47,872 bases of DNA from Paenibacillus maysiensis (GTDB taxonomy: Bacteria > Bacillota > Bacilli > Paenibacillales > Paenibacillaceae), in assembly GCF_000520815.1 (NCBI RefSeq), contig NZ_ASRY01000079.1, forward strand, positions 1 to 47,872, in the 5' to 3' direction. Shown here piece by piece: positions 8,015 to 15,117 of this stretch. Within the stretch, counting starts at the first letter, position 1. The number at the start of each line of letters is the position of its first letter. The notes beneath the pieces were generated by a model. It searched no databases and was not told the DNA's origin. It saw only the letters and a list, made by a program, of their open reading frames with translations. The translations under genes were made by a program, and so were the position numbers.

Positions 8015-8353
8015 TCACAACTGCCGGGCTTGATGGAGGGCCAGATCGCCCACCCAGGGAAGCTTGAGCCACTTGCCTTGTCCAGCATGAATGATCAGGA
8101 CGATCCATAAGGCGATGCCTGCCAGCGTCAGCAGGGAAGCGAGTAGAGGGCCGAGTAGCGGTATGAGTCCTGCAAGCACATGCCCGATCATGAGGGCTAC
8201 GAACAGAAAAATAGATTGCAGCGCGTGAAACAGGACGAATCTGCTTTTCTTTTCCAGCAACACAAAGGCCAGTGCACCGATGAAGGCAAACAGGTAGCAC
8301 AGGACAGCCGCTATATTTTCATCCATTCCTGTGGAAGACTTATAGACTGACAT
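8015..8353 (-). CDS. DUF4870-like small membrane protein
   Basis: A 112-residue protein from ATG 8353; a GTG 12 codons upstream is possible but lacks a ribosome site. It has three to four hydrophobic segments: IAAVLCYLFAFIGALAFVLL, ALQSIFLFVALMIGHVLAGLIPL and LLTLAGIALWIVLIIHAG, with the sequence KSRFVLFHALQS between them. FH-A-Q motifs after the first helix are typical of the DUF4870 (Tic20-like fold) family. The function is unknown. It is convergent with the ECF41 operon. Confidence 0.75.
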   Translation of the reverse strand: MSVYKSSTGMDENIAAVLCYLFAFIGALAFVLLEKKSRFVLFHALQSIFLFVALMIGHVLAGLIPLLGPLLASLLTLAGIALWIVLIIHAGQGKWLKLPWVGDLALHQARQL

Positions 8354-8472
8354 GTAAGGCGAATCCCCCTTTATAAGTTTTTCATACACAAGCTTCGTAC
8401 TATACAGAGTATGAGGACAGGAATTAAGGTTATACCAAACTTCGGTAGAAAAATTTCAAGCCGAGCATGTGT

Positions 8473-8477
8473 ATAAA
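8473..8477. repeat. Left copy of 5-bp target-site duplication (ATAAA)
   Basis: ATAAA immediately outside the left TGT tip; an identical ATAAA occupies 11810-11814 just outside the right tip. Tn7-family elements duplicate 5 bp. Confidence 0.65.
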
Positions 8478-8486
8478 TGTCTGCAG

Positions 8487-8593
8487 ACAATAAAGTTGTG
8501 TCCTAAACAATAAAGTTGTGTACTAAATATTAATGAAACATAACTGTCAAAAGAAAATAAAGTATTAGACTGAAAAATAAAGTAATAGTCTGA
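8487..8593 (+). repeat. Left-end array of four 20-bp TnsB-like sites
   Basis: Two tandem 20-mers, 8487-8506 and 8507-8526 (differing at one base; the second is ACAATAAAGTTGTGTACTAA), then a 27-bp gap, then two more tandem 20-mers, 8554-8573 and 8574-8593, sharing the AATAAAGT core. The consensus is close to the Tn7 TnsB site, which begins ACAATAAAGTCTTAAACTGA. Confidence 0.8.
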
Positions 8594-8745
8594 CGATGCT
8601 TCATTAAGCTAACTGGCAGATTAGTTACATAGACGTCAGAATTTTGCATAGGAGTGTAGTCCACCATCCAATACTAGTTGTATGGAAAAGAGTCTAGATA
8701 AACAGTATACTAGCTATAATTGTTTTTTGTTGAGGTGAATATCAA

Positions 8746-9312
8746 ATGGATGAAATCGATGAATCAAAACAAATTGTATTACAAATCGGCGGTGTCTTGA
8801 AAAAGTACAGAAAAGAAAAAAACATGAGCTTAGACGACTTAGCGGAATTAACGGGTGTAAGCAAACTTACTCTGGGGAATATCGAACGTGGCGATACAAA
8901 TCCAACTTTGGCGATTATATGGAAAATTTCAAAAGGTATATCTTTACCGCTATTGGCCTTGTTGAAATCAGAAGACCCTGTTAGTTTGTATCGAGCAGGC
9001 GAAGGACTGCGGTTTTCTAATGATCAAAAAAATTGGATCATTGAACCAGTCTTTAAAAACGCAAGCAACGATATTGAAATGTGTCGGGCTTACTTACAGC
9101 CGAATAGCTCGTATCACCCTGAAGGTCATCATGTGAATACAACTGAAATTGCGACAGTAATGACTGGTTCCATTGAAATTCAAGTCAATGGAGAGATTTA
9201 CACATTGAATCAATATGATACGATCAGTTTTCGTGCAGATTGTCCTCACTCTTATACCAATCGTACGAATAGCGAAACAGTGCTCCATATATCCTTAAAG
9301 TATGGTTTCTAA
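8746..9312 (+). CDS. XRE-family regulator with C-terminal cupin domain
   Basis: A 188-residue protein with GAGGTG about eight bases upstream of ATG. The helix-turn-helix is at about 14-68 (KNMSLDDLAELTGVSKLTLGNIERGDTNPTLAIIWKIS). A cupin small-molecule-binding domain follows at about 110-185 (PNSSYHPEGHHVNTTEIATVMTGSIEIQVNG). Such HTH-cupin regulators commonly control an adjacent transporter or catabolic gene. Here the next gene in the same direction is a CynX-type transporter, which it probably regulates. It is cargo of the Tn7-like element. The ligand is unknown. Confidence 0.9.
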   Translation: MDEIDESKQIVLQIGGVLKKYRKEKNMSLDDLAELTGVSKLTLGNIERGDTNPTLAIIWKISKGISLPLLALLKSEDPVSLYRAGEGLRFSNDQKNWIIEPVFKNASNDIEMCRAYLQPNSSYHPEGHHVNTTEIATVMTGSIEIQVNGEIYTLNQYDTISFRADCPHSYTNRTNSETVLHISLKYGF

Positions 9313-9336
9313 AAGTCGAAAATTCTACTTATTAAA

Positions 9337-9386
9337 TACAACTCCGAATTCCATGACGGGAATTCAGAGTTGTATTTTTGTTTTTA
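9337..9386 (+). terminator. Intrinsic terminator after the XRE-cupin gene
   Basis: A stem of about 15 bp with one mismatch (9337-9352 with 9358-9374), followed by two T-runs. It separates the regulator transcript from the transporter gene. Confidence 0.85.
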
Positions 9387-9532
9387 GATGAGTTAAGGTG
9401 TGTTATAAAATACTTCTTGTTAAAAATAATATACTATACTATACTTTTGTTGTTCGCGCGGATGTTATTTCATAGTTTTTCAATCAGCAGGAAACAAATT
9501 TTACGTATGAATTTAGTAAGGAGAAATGAAGA

Positions 9533-10768
9533 ATGTCGAACAAACAAAATATAAAAGCCGTACCATCCTCTATAGGACTGATAATTCTCGGCATTATTGT
9601 TATTGCAGCTAATTTACGTGCTCCCTTAACCTCAGTCGGTCCTTTAGTGAGTCTCATAAGGGATGACGTTCGTATTTCAAATACATTAGCAGGCCTGATA
9701 ACAACGCTACCTTTGCTTGCCTTTGCTTTATTATCGCCTCTAGTACCAAAATTAGGACGAAGGTATGGGATTGAACGTATCATTTTGATTGCCCTAATCT
9801 TTCTGACTGTTGGCATTGTAATACGTTCTTTATCTGGCGCAGCTAATCTGTATATAGGGACAGCAATTCTTGGATTCGCAATTGCCGTATGTAATGTATT
9901 ATTGCCAAGTTTAATCAAAAGGGATTTCCCAAATAAAATTGGCTCCATGACAGGTGTTTACTCAATTTCAATGAGTTTATTTGGAGCAATCGCATCGGGA
10001 ATCAGTGTACCGCTAGCCGTGAACGCAGGTCAAAAATGGCAGGGAGCATTGGGAATATGGGGGATTCTAAGCTTTGTATCGATTCTCTGTTGGTTACCCC
10101 AATTAAGAAATCAAACGAAGCAAACAACCACAACGAGTCAACAGATGGCCAGCAACGATGTGAATGTTTGGCGATCCCCTCTTGCCTGGCAAGTAACCTT
10201 GTTTATGGGTATACAGTCCATGGTTTTCTATGTGTTGATTGCATGGTTGCCTGAAATTTTAAAGCAGCAAGGAATTGACTCAAACCAATCAGGATGGTAC
10301 CTCTCGATAATGCAGTTAGCTCTGCTTCCATTTACCTTTATTGTCCCCGTTATTGCTGGGCGCATGTCTAGCCAACGTTTGTTAGTGGTCATCACAATCA
10401 TTTTGCTTTTGACGGGAACGCTCGGACTTCTATACGGAAGTTCCAATATCATTCTGTTGTGGATTATAATACTCGGAATTGGTGGAGGCTGCGCCTTTAG
10501 TTTGTCCATGATGTTTTTCGGTTTACGTACTGAAAATGCGCATCAAGCAGCGGAACTGTCTGGCATGGCGCAATCGATCGGATATCTTCTTGCCGCAATC
10601 GGTCCTGCCCTTATAGGATTTCTGCATGATGTGACAAATAGTTGGAATCTGCCACTTTTCATTCTGCTTGGCGCTTCGGTCTTACTCTTTTTAGTCGGTA
10701 TAGGAGCAGCAAGAAACCGTTTTGTAGGTAGCCGAAATAGTTACGAGCTGCCACGGAAAGGACGATAA
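9533..10768 (+). CDS. CynX/NimT-family MFS transporter
   Basis: A 411-residue membrane protein with about twelve hydrophobic segments. The start (GLIILGIIVIAANLRAPLTSVGPLV) carries the NLRxxxTxVGPL signature of the CynX/NimT (YycB-like) branch of the major facilitator superfamily, linked to cyanate, 2-nitroimidazole or unknown organic-anion transport. The loop after TM2 has PKLGRRYGIER. AAGGAG lies before the ATG. Two bases separate its stop from the following universal stress gene, so the two form an operon. Substrate not determinable. Cargo of the Tn7-like element. Confidence 0.9.
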   Translation: MSNKQNIKAVPSSIGLIILGIIVIAANLRAPLTSVGPLVSLIRDDVRISNTLAGLITTLPLLAFALLSPLVPKLGRRYGIERIILIALIFLTVGIVIRSLSGAANLYIGTAILGFAIAVCNVLLPSLIKRDFPNKIGSMTGVYSISMSLFGAIASGISVPLAVNAGQKWQGALGIWGILSFVSILCWLPQLRNQTKQTTTTSQQMASNDVNVWRSPLAWQVTLFMGIQSMVFYVLIAWLPEILKQQGIDSNQSGWYLSIMQLALLPFTFIVPVIAGRMSSQRLLVVITIILLLTGTLGLLYGSSNIILLWIIILGIGGGCAFSLSMMFFGLRTENAHQAAELSGMAQSIGYLLAAIGPALIGFLHDVTNSWNLPLFILLGASVLLFLVGIGAARNRFVGSRNSYELPRKGR

Positions 10769-10770
10769 AT

Positions 10771-11202
10771 ATGTTTGACAAAATTATTGTGGCAATTGAT
10801 AAAGCTGAAATAACGAACAAACTCCTCGACGCAACTGTTGAAATAGCCCGAAACAAACAAACTCAAGTTACCTTGGTTAATGTCAGCCAGGAATATGTAT
10901 CGAATGGCATGACATATTTACCAAAGAATTTCTTGGAAGAAATATTGAACGAAATGGAGAAAGCGAGTTTGGAACAGTTGCAACAAGCCAAATCAAAATT
11001 AGAATCTGCGGGGATTAACCCAGAAACACTTCATCTTAAGGGAGATCCTGCACATGAAATATTAAATTATGCAAGAGATTCCGAGCAGCAACTCATTATT
11101 ATTGGAAGCCGTGGGCTAAGTGGCATAAAAGAAATGATGCTTGGAAGTGTCAGCCACAAGGTTTCACAGCTATCAAGTTGCCCAGTCCTCATTGTGCATT
11201 AA
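10771..11202 (+). CDS. Universal stress protein (UspA family)
   Basis: A 143-residue protein with the UspA alpha/beta fold: an N-terminal strand with the first ATP-site Asp (KIIVAIDKAE) and, near the end, the ATP-binding loop GSRGLSGIKEMMLGSVSHKV, matching G-x2-G-x9-G-S/T. It therefore belongs to the ATP-binding class. It starts two bases after the transporter stop and is probably translationally coupled. UspA proteins fused or paired to transporters often modulate them; that role here is inference. Confidence 0.92.
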   Translation: MFDKIIVAIDKAEITNKLLDATVEIARNKQTQVTLVNVSQEYVSNGMTYLPKNFLEEILNEMEKASLEQLQQAKSKLESAGINPETLHLKGDPAHEILNYARDSEQQLIIIGSRGLSGIKEMMLGSVSHKVSQLSSCPVLIVH

Positions 11203-11725
11203 CTCCTTCGGGAACCGTAGAGATGATGCATTGTTATACTAACGGAGAACTTTAGTTCAATAAAACAGCGACAGTCTAGGACTTTATTTCGTATTATTAG
11301 GTCAACCAGAGATTTCTGGTTGGCCTTTTTTCTTAGGCGTCATATGATGGCGGTAGCCGAGAGAACGTGGACTTTATTGGGGTCAACCCCGTCGTGAAAA
11401 CAGTTCTCTCACTGCCCCCAATGACCATGTTTGAGCTGGTTGAGACAGGGATCTCGTATCACAAGCGAAGCTATGGGTGTGGAACCATCGTGGGAGTGAC
11501 GGCAACTTTAAAATTAGGGAGTATGTTTCTTAGTAGAAACAAAAGCCTGATGAACAAGTGTCATCAGGCTTTGCTAAAATCAGGACGGCTGCTTTGGTTT
11601 AAATAGAGAGCGGTATTATGGTAAAGAAATATTTGAAAAGTTAAAGACAGAAGAACATATTTATAAGGATTTAACGTACATATTTTTAGAATATTAAAAA
11701 AAATATAAATCGCAAATGTTGGATT
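11203..11725. other. Right part of the element without an assignable gene
   Basis: Holds the usp terminator, two sequences with the TnsB-site core on the minus strand (11271-11290, whose complement reads GAAATAAAGTCCTAGACTGT, and 11361-11380), a 79-codon GTG frame at 11367-11606 that I cannot recognise, and a 12-bp hairpin (11542-11553 with 11561-11572) inside that frame. The frame has no clear ribosome site, so I do not call it a gene. It may be debris from deleted transposition genes. Confidence 0.4.
11300..11331 (+). terminator. Intrinsic terminator after the MFS-usp operon
   Basis: An 11-bp stem with one G-T pair (11300-11310 with 11315-11325) and a run of six T, about 100 bp after the usp stop. 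Confidence 0.85.
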
Positions 11726-11800
11726 TTGGTATACAACTTTATTGTATATCGCACAGGGGAAAATAATTGTAGTTGACTCGCTAGTACACAACTTTATTGT
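11726..11800 (-). repeat. Right-end inverted TnsB-like sites
   Basis: 11781-11800 is the inverse of the left 20-mer with one difference (its complement reads ACAATAAAGTTGTGTACTAG), and 11726-11745 is a second inverted copy 55 bp inward. A much weaker match at 11671-11690 keeps the same 55-bp step. Confidence 0.78.
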
Positions 11801-11809
11801 TCGAAGAAA

Positions 11810-11814
11810 ATAAA
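11810..11814. repeat. Right copy of 5-bp target-site duplication (ATAAA)
   Basis: Identical to 8473-8477 and located exactly at the position predicted from the end architecture. Confidence 0.62.
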
Positions 11815-11820
11815 AATACG

Positions 11821-11857
11821 AAAAAGGCTAAACGAGTAGGTTTCGCTCAGCCTTTTT
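11821..11857. terminator. Hairpin terminator next to the DnaA-box cluster
   Basis: AAAAAGGCT (11821-11829) pairs with AGCCTTTTT (11849-11857), with an inner AAAC/GTTT pairing. T-rich on both strands. It may have ended a transcript entering from the left before the element inserted. Confidence 0.55.
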
Positions 11858-11862
11858 CAACG

Positions 11863-12042
11863 TTATCCACAGTTTTTGCACATGTTGTACGCAATTTATC
11901 CACTGATTCATAATATTTATACACAAAACAAACAGTTGTTATACACAATTTGTGCACAAGTTGTAGACAACATAGAATATACCCACGCTTTATGCACAGA
12001 TTGTGCACAATATATCAACAAGATATACTTATCTGTGGATAT
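11863..12042. promoter_or_regulatory. Cluster of DnaA-box-like 9-mers (gene-free)
   Basis: Five sites match TTWTNCACA exactly: 11863 (TTATCCACA), 11874, 11917, 11939 and 11990. One-mismatch sites start at 11896, 11950, 12001 and, on the minus strand, 12034-12042; the 11950 and 12001 sites are near-palindromic TTGTGCACAA. Weaker 9-mers at 11885, 11961 and 11979 fall in the same register. Start-to-start distances are 11, 22, 21, 22 and 11, so the boxes lie on one DNA face. No gene is visible between 11858 and 12068. This looks like a DnaA-titration or replication-control locus of the kind described in Bacillus (DBC clusters); no rep gene is present to suggest a plasmid origin. Confidence 0.72.
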
Positions 12043-12068
12043 TTCATTCAGATCCGTTCTTTCCCGTG

Positions 12069-12350
12069 TTAACGATCTCCGCGTTGTAAACGACGACGTG
12101 GATGTGTAATTTTACCCTTTTTATCCTCGTCATCCTTTTTGGGGACAAGTCGTTCATCGGTACGTCCGTCATGATGATTGTCAAAGGCGTATTCGGTCAT
12201 TTTCCACTCGGAATCGCCTAAAACAACATCAGAGGGAAAATGCTGTCCCCGATGTAAATGCTGCTCATGTCCGTCCTCATCGACATAAATACCGTCTACT
12301 TCTACCTTTTCACCCGTTAGCGGGAGCAAATCCTTTCCTTTGCGTTCCAT
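12069..12350 (-). CDS. Small hydrophilic hypothetical protein
   Basis: A 93-residue protein with a strong GGAGGGG ribosome site. The N-terminal half (LPLTGEKVEVDGIYVDEDGHEQHLHRGQHFP, then DVVLGDSEWKMTEYAF) looks folded; the C-terminus is a charged, probably disordered tail rich in Lys, Arg and Asp. No motif I can name. It is encoded 30 bp upstream of the glycosyltransferase stop... that is, its transcript runs away from the DnaA cluster's right side and converges leftward on it. Confidence 0.6.
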   Translation of the reverse strand: MERKGKDLLPLTGEKVEVDGIYVDEDGHEQHLHRGQHFPSDVVLGDSEWKMTEYAFDNHHDGRTDERLVPKKDDEDKKGKITHPRRRLQRGDR

Positions 12351-12380
12351 TGGTATCCCCTCCGTCTGGCTTATTCTTCG

Positions 12381-13550
12381 TTAATTTGTCCGTATGGAAG
12401 GGGTTTTATCCACAAGCTGGTGCAAAATATCCTCGGCAATTCGGTCTGCCGGATGAGGTTTGCGCAGTTGCTCAATCGATTGTTTCATTCCTATAGCGAG
12501 AGAGGGATTAGAGATCAGGTCGACGCAAAGTTGAATTAGCTCTTGCGTATTACGGGCAATGCGAGCAGCTCCTTTTTGCTCCAGATACAGGGCGTTATTC
12601 AGCTCCTGACCGGGTACAGGCTTGAACACAAGGATGGGTAATCCAGAGGCGATGCTTTCCGAGAGTGTAATGCCGCCGGGCTTGGTAATGACCATATCGC
12701 TTGCACGCATGAGTGCGGGAACATAGTCGATGAATCCAAAGATGCGGATACCGGGATGATCTGCATACAGCGCATCCAGCTCGGCTTTTAGCTGTGGATT
12801 ACGTCCGCAGACGATCAGTAGCCGCAGCTGCGGGAGACAGCTTAATTGCCGACAAATGTCCAATATACCGGACATTACGCCATAGGCACCTGCCATGATA
12901 AGCAGTGTTGTAGTTCCCGGATCTGACGGAGGAATTGGATAATCCTCAACCACATCAGCACCTTCTGGATCAGTATCTTCGGCAAGCCTTTTATAAAACG
13001 AAGCATGAATCGGAATCCCTGTGGCGACAATCCGTTCGGGAGGGATTCCCCGCTGTGCGGCTTCCTGTTGTATATCCTCGGTTGCCACATAGTAGCGATC
13101 GATATCGGGATGCAGCCAGCGCCCGTGCAGATCAAAGTCTGTAACCACGTTCACAATGGGCAGCTTCAACCCCAATTTGCGGCGTAACGCCGGGAGAGCG
13201 AGCTGCGGGAACGTATGTATGACAAGTTCAGGCTTCTCCTTTTCCAGAGTGAGTGCGAGCTGGCGCATCCCAAAGGAATGCAGCACACTGCCAAAGGCCG
13301 ATTTTGCCTGCATTCCACGGGTTATGTTATAGACCCAACCGTAAAGCTCGGGAATGGTTTTGAAGCTTTGCATATAGACAAATTTGGTTAAACCGTTCAA
13401 CCAGGGATGGGATTCAGCCATCAGGTCGAGTAACTGAACCTCGCAGCGTCCGAGCCTCCGCAAACTGTCCATAATCGCCCGGGCGGCCTGCACATGGCCT
13501 TCTCCGTAGCTGGCATACAATATTAAAATTTTTGGTGCTGCGGCTTCCAT
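12381..13550 (-). CDS. MGDG-synthase/UgtP-like glycosyltransferase
   Basis: A 389-residue protein from ATG 13550 (AGGGGG ten bases upstream); longer in-frame starts exist to 13613. The N-terminal domain opens with ILILYASYGEGHVQAARAI, the glycine/His loop of MGDG-synthase-type enzymes, and the C-terminal GT-B domain has KPGGITLSESIASGLPILVFKPVPGQELNNA, the sugar-nucleotide site. Family members (Bacillus UgtP, plant MGDG synthase) transfer glucose or galactose from UDP-sugar to diacylglycerol at the membrane face. The acceptor here is inferred. It is a GT28/CAZy-type fold; MurG is a more distant relative. Confidence 0.88.
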   Translation of the reverse strand: MEAAAPKILILYASYGEGHVQAARAIMDSLRRLGRCEVQLLDLMAESHPWLNGLTKFVYMQSFKTIPELYGWVYNITRGMQAKSAFGSVLHSFGMRQLALTLEKEKPELVIHTFPQLALPALRRKLGLKLPIVNVVTDFDLHGRWLHPDIDRYYVATEDIQQEAAQRGIPPERIVATGIPIHASFYKRLAEDTDPEGADVVEDYPIPPSDPGTTTLLIMAGAYGVMSGILDICRQLSCLPQLRLLIVCGRNPQLKAELDALYADHPGIRIFGFIDYVPALMRASDMVITKPGGITLSESIASGLPILVFKPVPGQELNNALYLEQKGAARIARNTQELIQLCVDLISNPSLAIGMKQSIEQLRKPHPADRIAEDILHQLVDKTPSIRTN

Positions 13551-13969
13551 TATGTCTAGCCCCCTATTATTCAATAAGCACATGTAGCTCATTTCAGGAA
13601 CATTCCCATCCATTCTCCTTGTATTTTATTTATTTTACCCCAAACACATACACTCCAAAAGCCGATAAATAGAGTATACTGTCCTGCACCAGTCAAAAGG
13701 GATATCCAGATATGACGTGTAACGTAAAATTTGGGTAAAATATATGTAAAATTGCTGGAAAGCTGAAAGCTGTACCTGAATATGTTATAATGGGGAAGTG
13801 ATTCAGCCAATAGAAATTCGGTTAATAATAGTGTCAGGTACATGCCTTACATAAGGCATTCCCGACCTAAGCTGCATTAGACATACTACTTCACTGCATA
13901 AGGACATCAATACTTTTCGGCATTCTCTTCAACGGAGCACTTATTTTCAACGTTTTGGGAGGGAGTTAC
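13551..13969. other. Intergenic region with a promoter and a leader hairpin
   Basis: Contains the extended -10 promoter at 13763-13791 and, in the transcribed leader, a perfect palindrome ATGCCTTA/TAAGGCAT (13842-13859). No gene seen. The hairpin does not match a riboswitch I know. Confidence 0.45.
13763..13791 (+). promoter_or_regulatory. Extended -10 promoter for the small gene at 13970
   Basis: TGTTATAAT gives a perfect -10 (13786-13791) with an upstream TG; a weak -35 CTGAAA lies 17 bp before it at 13763-13768. Confidence 0.6.
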
Positions 13970-14158
13970 ATGGCAACGAAAGGTCACAATGAAGTTAAGG
14001 AAAGTCTGCGGGAAATGACTCGAATTTTCCGGCCTAAGGATCCCAAAAAATTTGTAAAGGAATATGTGCGAAAATACCGGATTACAGGAGGGTATGAGGA
14101 AGAGTTGACCATGGTGGTGGAAAACGAACTCGGTCGCATAAATTCTTCGGTATCTTAA
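13970..14158 (+). CDS. Small basic hypothetical protein (62 aa)
   Basis: ATG at 13970 follows GGGAGGGAG by a few bases. The product is short and highly charged (EVKESLREMTRIFRPKDPKKFVKEYVRKYRI), probably helical, with no Cys and no membrane segment. It has its own promoter and a terminator 42 bp after the stop, so it is a single-gene unit. I do not recognise the family; the tidy unit suggests a real conserved small protein. Confidence 0.7.
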   Translation: MATKGHNEVKESLREMTRIFRPKDPKKFVKEYVRKYRITGGYEEELTMVVENELGRINSSVS

Positions 14159-14199
14159 AGGGTTCAATGACCCGCAAAACATAGGAATACGACTTTTAT

Positions 14200-14232
14200 A
14201 AACCGTCTATCCACAGAGGAGACGGTTTTTTT
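14200..14232 (+). terminator. Intrinsic terminator after the small gene
   Basis: AAACCGTCT (14200-14208) pairs with AGACGGTTT (14220-14228), followed by T-residues to 14232. Confidence 0.88.
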
Positions 14233-14297
14233 GTGTCCGCTCTGCATACAATGGGATAGATTTAGTGAAATTGTATGCGTAAAGGAGGCGGATTCCA

Positions 14298-15047
14298 CTG
14301 GAGATAGCCATACGGACACCGGAGGAAATCGGCTATATGAGGGAGGCCGGACGTATTTTGGCAGATTGCCATCGTGCGTTGGAGAGCCGTATCCTTCCGG
14401 GAATGACCACGCTGGAAATTGATGCGTGGGTAGAGCAATTTTTGAGCAAGCGCGGAGCTACGCCTGAGCAAAAAGGCTATAAGGGCTTTCCTTATGCCAC
14501 CTGTGCTTCGGTCAACGAGGTGGTATGCCACGGCTTTCCCTCGGAGCGGATACTTCATGACGGGGACATTGTGACCATCGACATTGTCGTCAATAAGGAC
14601 GGCTGGCTGGCCGACCGGGGCTGGACCTATGCAGTAGGTAACGTCAGTCGCCCAGTAGCGAGGCTGCTACGGCAAACGCATAAGGCACTGGTGCGTGGAA
14701 TCGAAGTCACCCGTCCGGGCAGGACGCTGGGGGACATTGGGCACGCCGTGGAAAAAGCGGCAGGCTGGCGGCGGTACGGCATCGTGAAGCCCTTGATCGG
14801 GCACGGTATTGGTCGTCAGATGCACGAGCCGCCGGATGTTCTGCACTATGGCCGTGCCGGGACGGGGTTACCGCTGCGCGAAGGGATGGTGATTACCATC
14901 GAGCCGGTATTTACCCTCGGAACGGAGGGGGCTGTATTGTGGGGGGATGATGGCTGGACCATCACCTCGGCGGACGGCAGTTGGGGCGCACAATATGAGC
15001 ACACGATTGCGATCACGAAGAACGGCCCGTACATTTTGACCGCATAA
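14298..15047 (+). CDS. map: Type I methionine aminopeptidase, apparent CTG start
   Basis: Removes N-terminal Met from new proteins. Family alignment needs residues EIAIRTPEEIGYMREAGRIL before the first ATG at 14337, and the only sensible start is CTG 14298, nine bases after AAAGGAGG (14281-14288); this gives 249 residues, the usual length. All five metal ligands are present on that numbering: D95, D106, H169, E202, E234. The His-loop GHGIGRQMHEPP and the VNEVVCHGFP segment are typical. The sequence around D106 (ADRGWTYAVG) is less usual. It is a stand-alone gene, not in the ribosomal operon, so it may be a second Map isozyme. The CTG could instead be a sequence error for ATG or TTG. Confidence 0.92.
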   Translation: MEIAIRTPEEIGYMREAGRILADCHRALESRILPGMTTLEIDAWVEQFLSKRGATPEQKGYKGFPYATCASVNEVVCHGFPSERILHDGDIVTIDIVVNKDGWLADRGWTYAVGNVSRPVARLLRQTHKALVRGIEVTRPGRTLGDIGHAVEKAAGWRRYGIVKPLIGHGIGRQMHEPPDVLHYGRAGTGLPLREGMVITIEPVFTLGTEGAVLWGDDGWTITSADGSWGAQYEHTIAITKNGPYILTA

Positions 15048-15077
15048 AAATCAGTACAGCCATAGGGAGTCCAATTT

Positions 15078-15115
15078 GCCTGGCATGGGCAAGGGGCTCT
15101 CTTGGCAGGCTTTTT
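15078..15115 (+). terminator. Terminator between convergent map and membrane-protein genes
   Basis: GCCTG/CAGGC outer stem (15078-15082 with 15106-15110), inner GCAAG/CTTG pairing, then TTTTT. Confidence 0.6.
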
Positions 15116-15117
15116 AT

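Larger units (their letters stand above)
8478..11809. mobile_element. Non-autonomous Tn7-like element (3332 bp) carrying regulator, transporter and stress protein
   Basis: The left tip reads TGTCTGCAG and then ACAATAAAG, the same layout as Tn7, where TGT, five bases and G precede ACAATAAAG of the first TnsB site. The right end carries the same repeats inverted, and counting the same nine bases outward ends at 11809. Both predicted boundaries are flanked by ATAAA. The rightmost tip is AAA where ACA is expected, so the end may be damaged. No TnsA, B, C, D/TniQ or E homologue lies inside; the cargo is three genes plus about 600 bp of unassigned DNA. The base composition is visibly richer in AT than the flanks. 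It is likely mobilised in trans or a deletion derivative. Confidence 0.75.

Noticed and set aside
8487..8593. Short repeats with a gap could be read as a small CRISPR array
   Set aside because: Pairs of 20-mers abut with no spacer, only one unrelated gap exists, and inverted copies occur 3.2 kb away; transposon ends explain all of this.
11367..11606. A 79-codon GTG reading frame inside the Tn7-like element
   Set aside because: No ribosome site, a 12-bp hairpin inside the frame and no recognisable family; not called as a gene.
11863..12042. Integrated plasmid origin
   Set aside because: DnaA boxes alone do not make an origin; there is no rep gene, iteron-binding protein or partition gene next to it.
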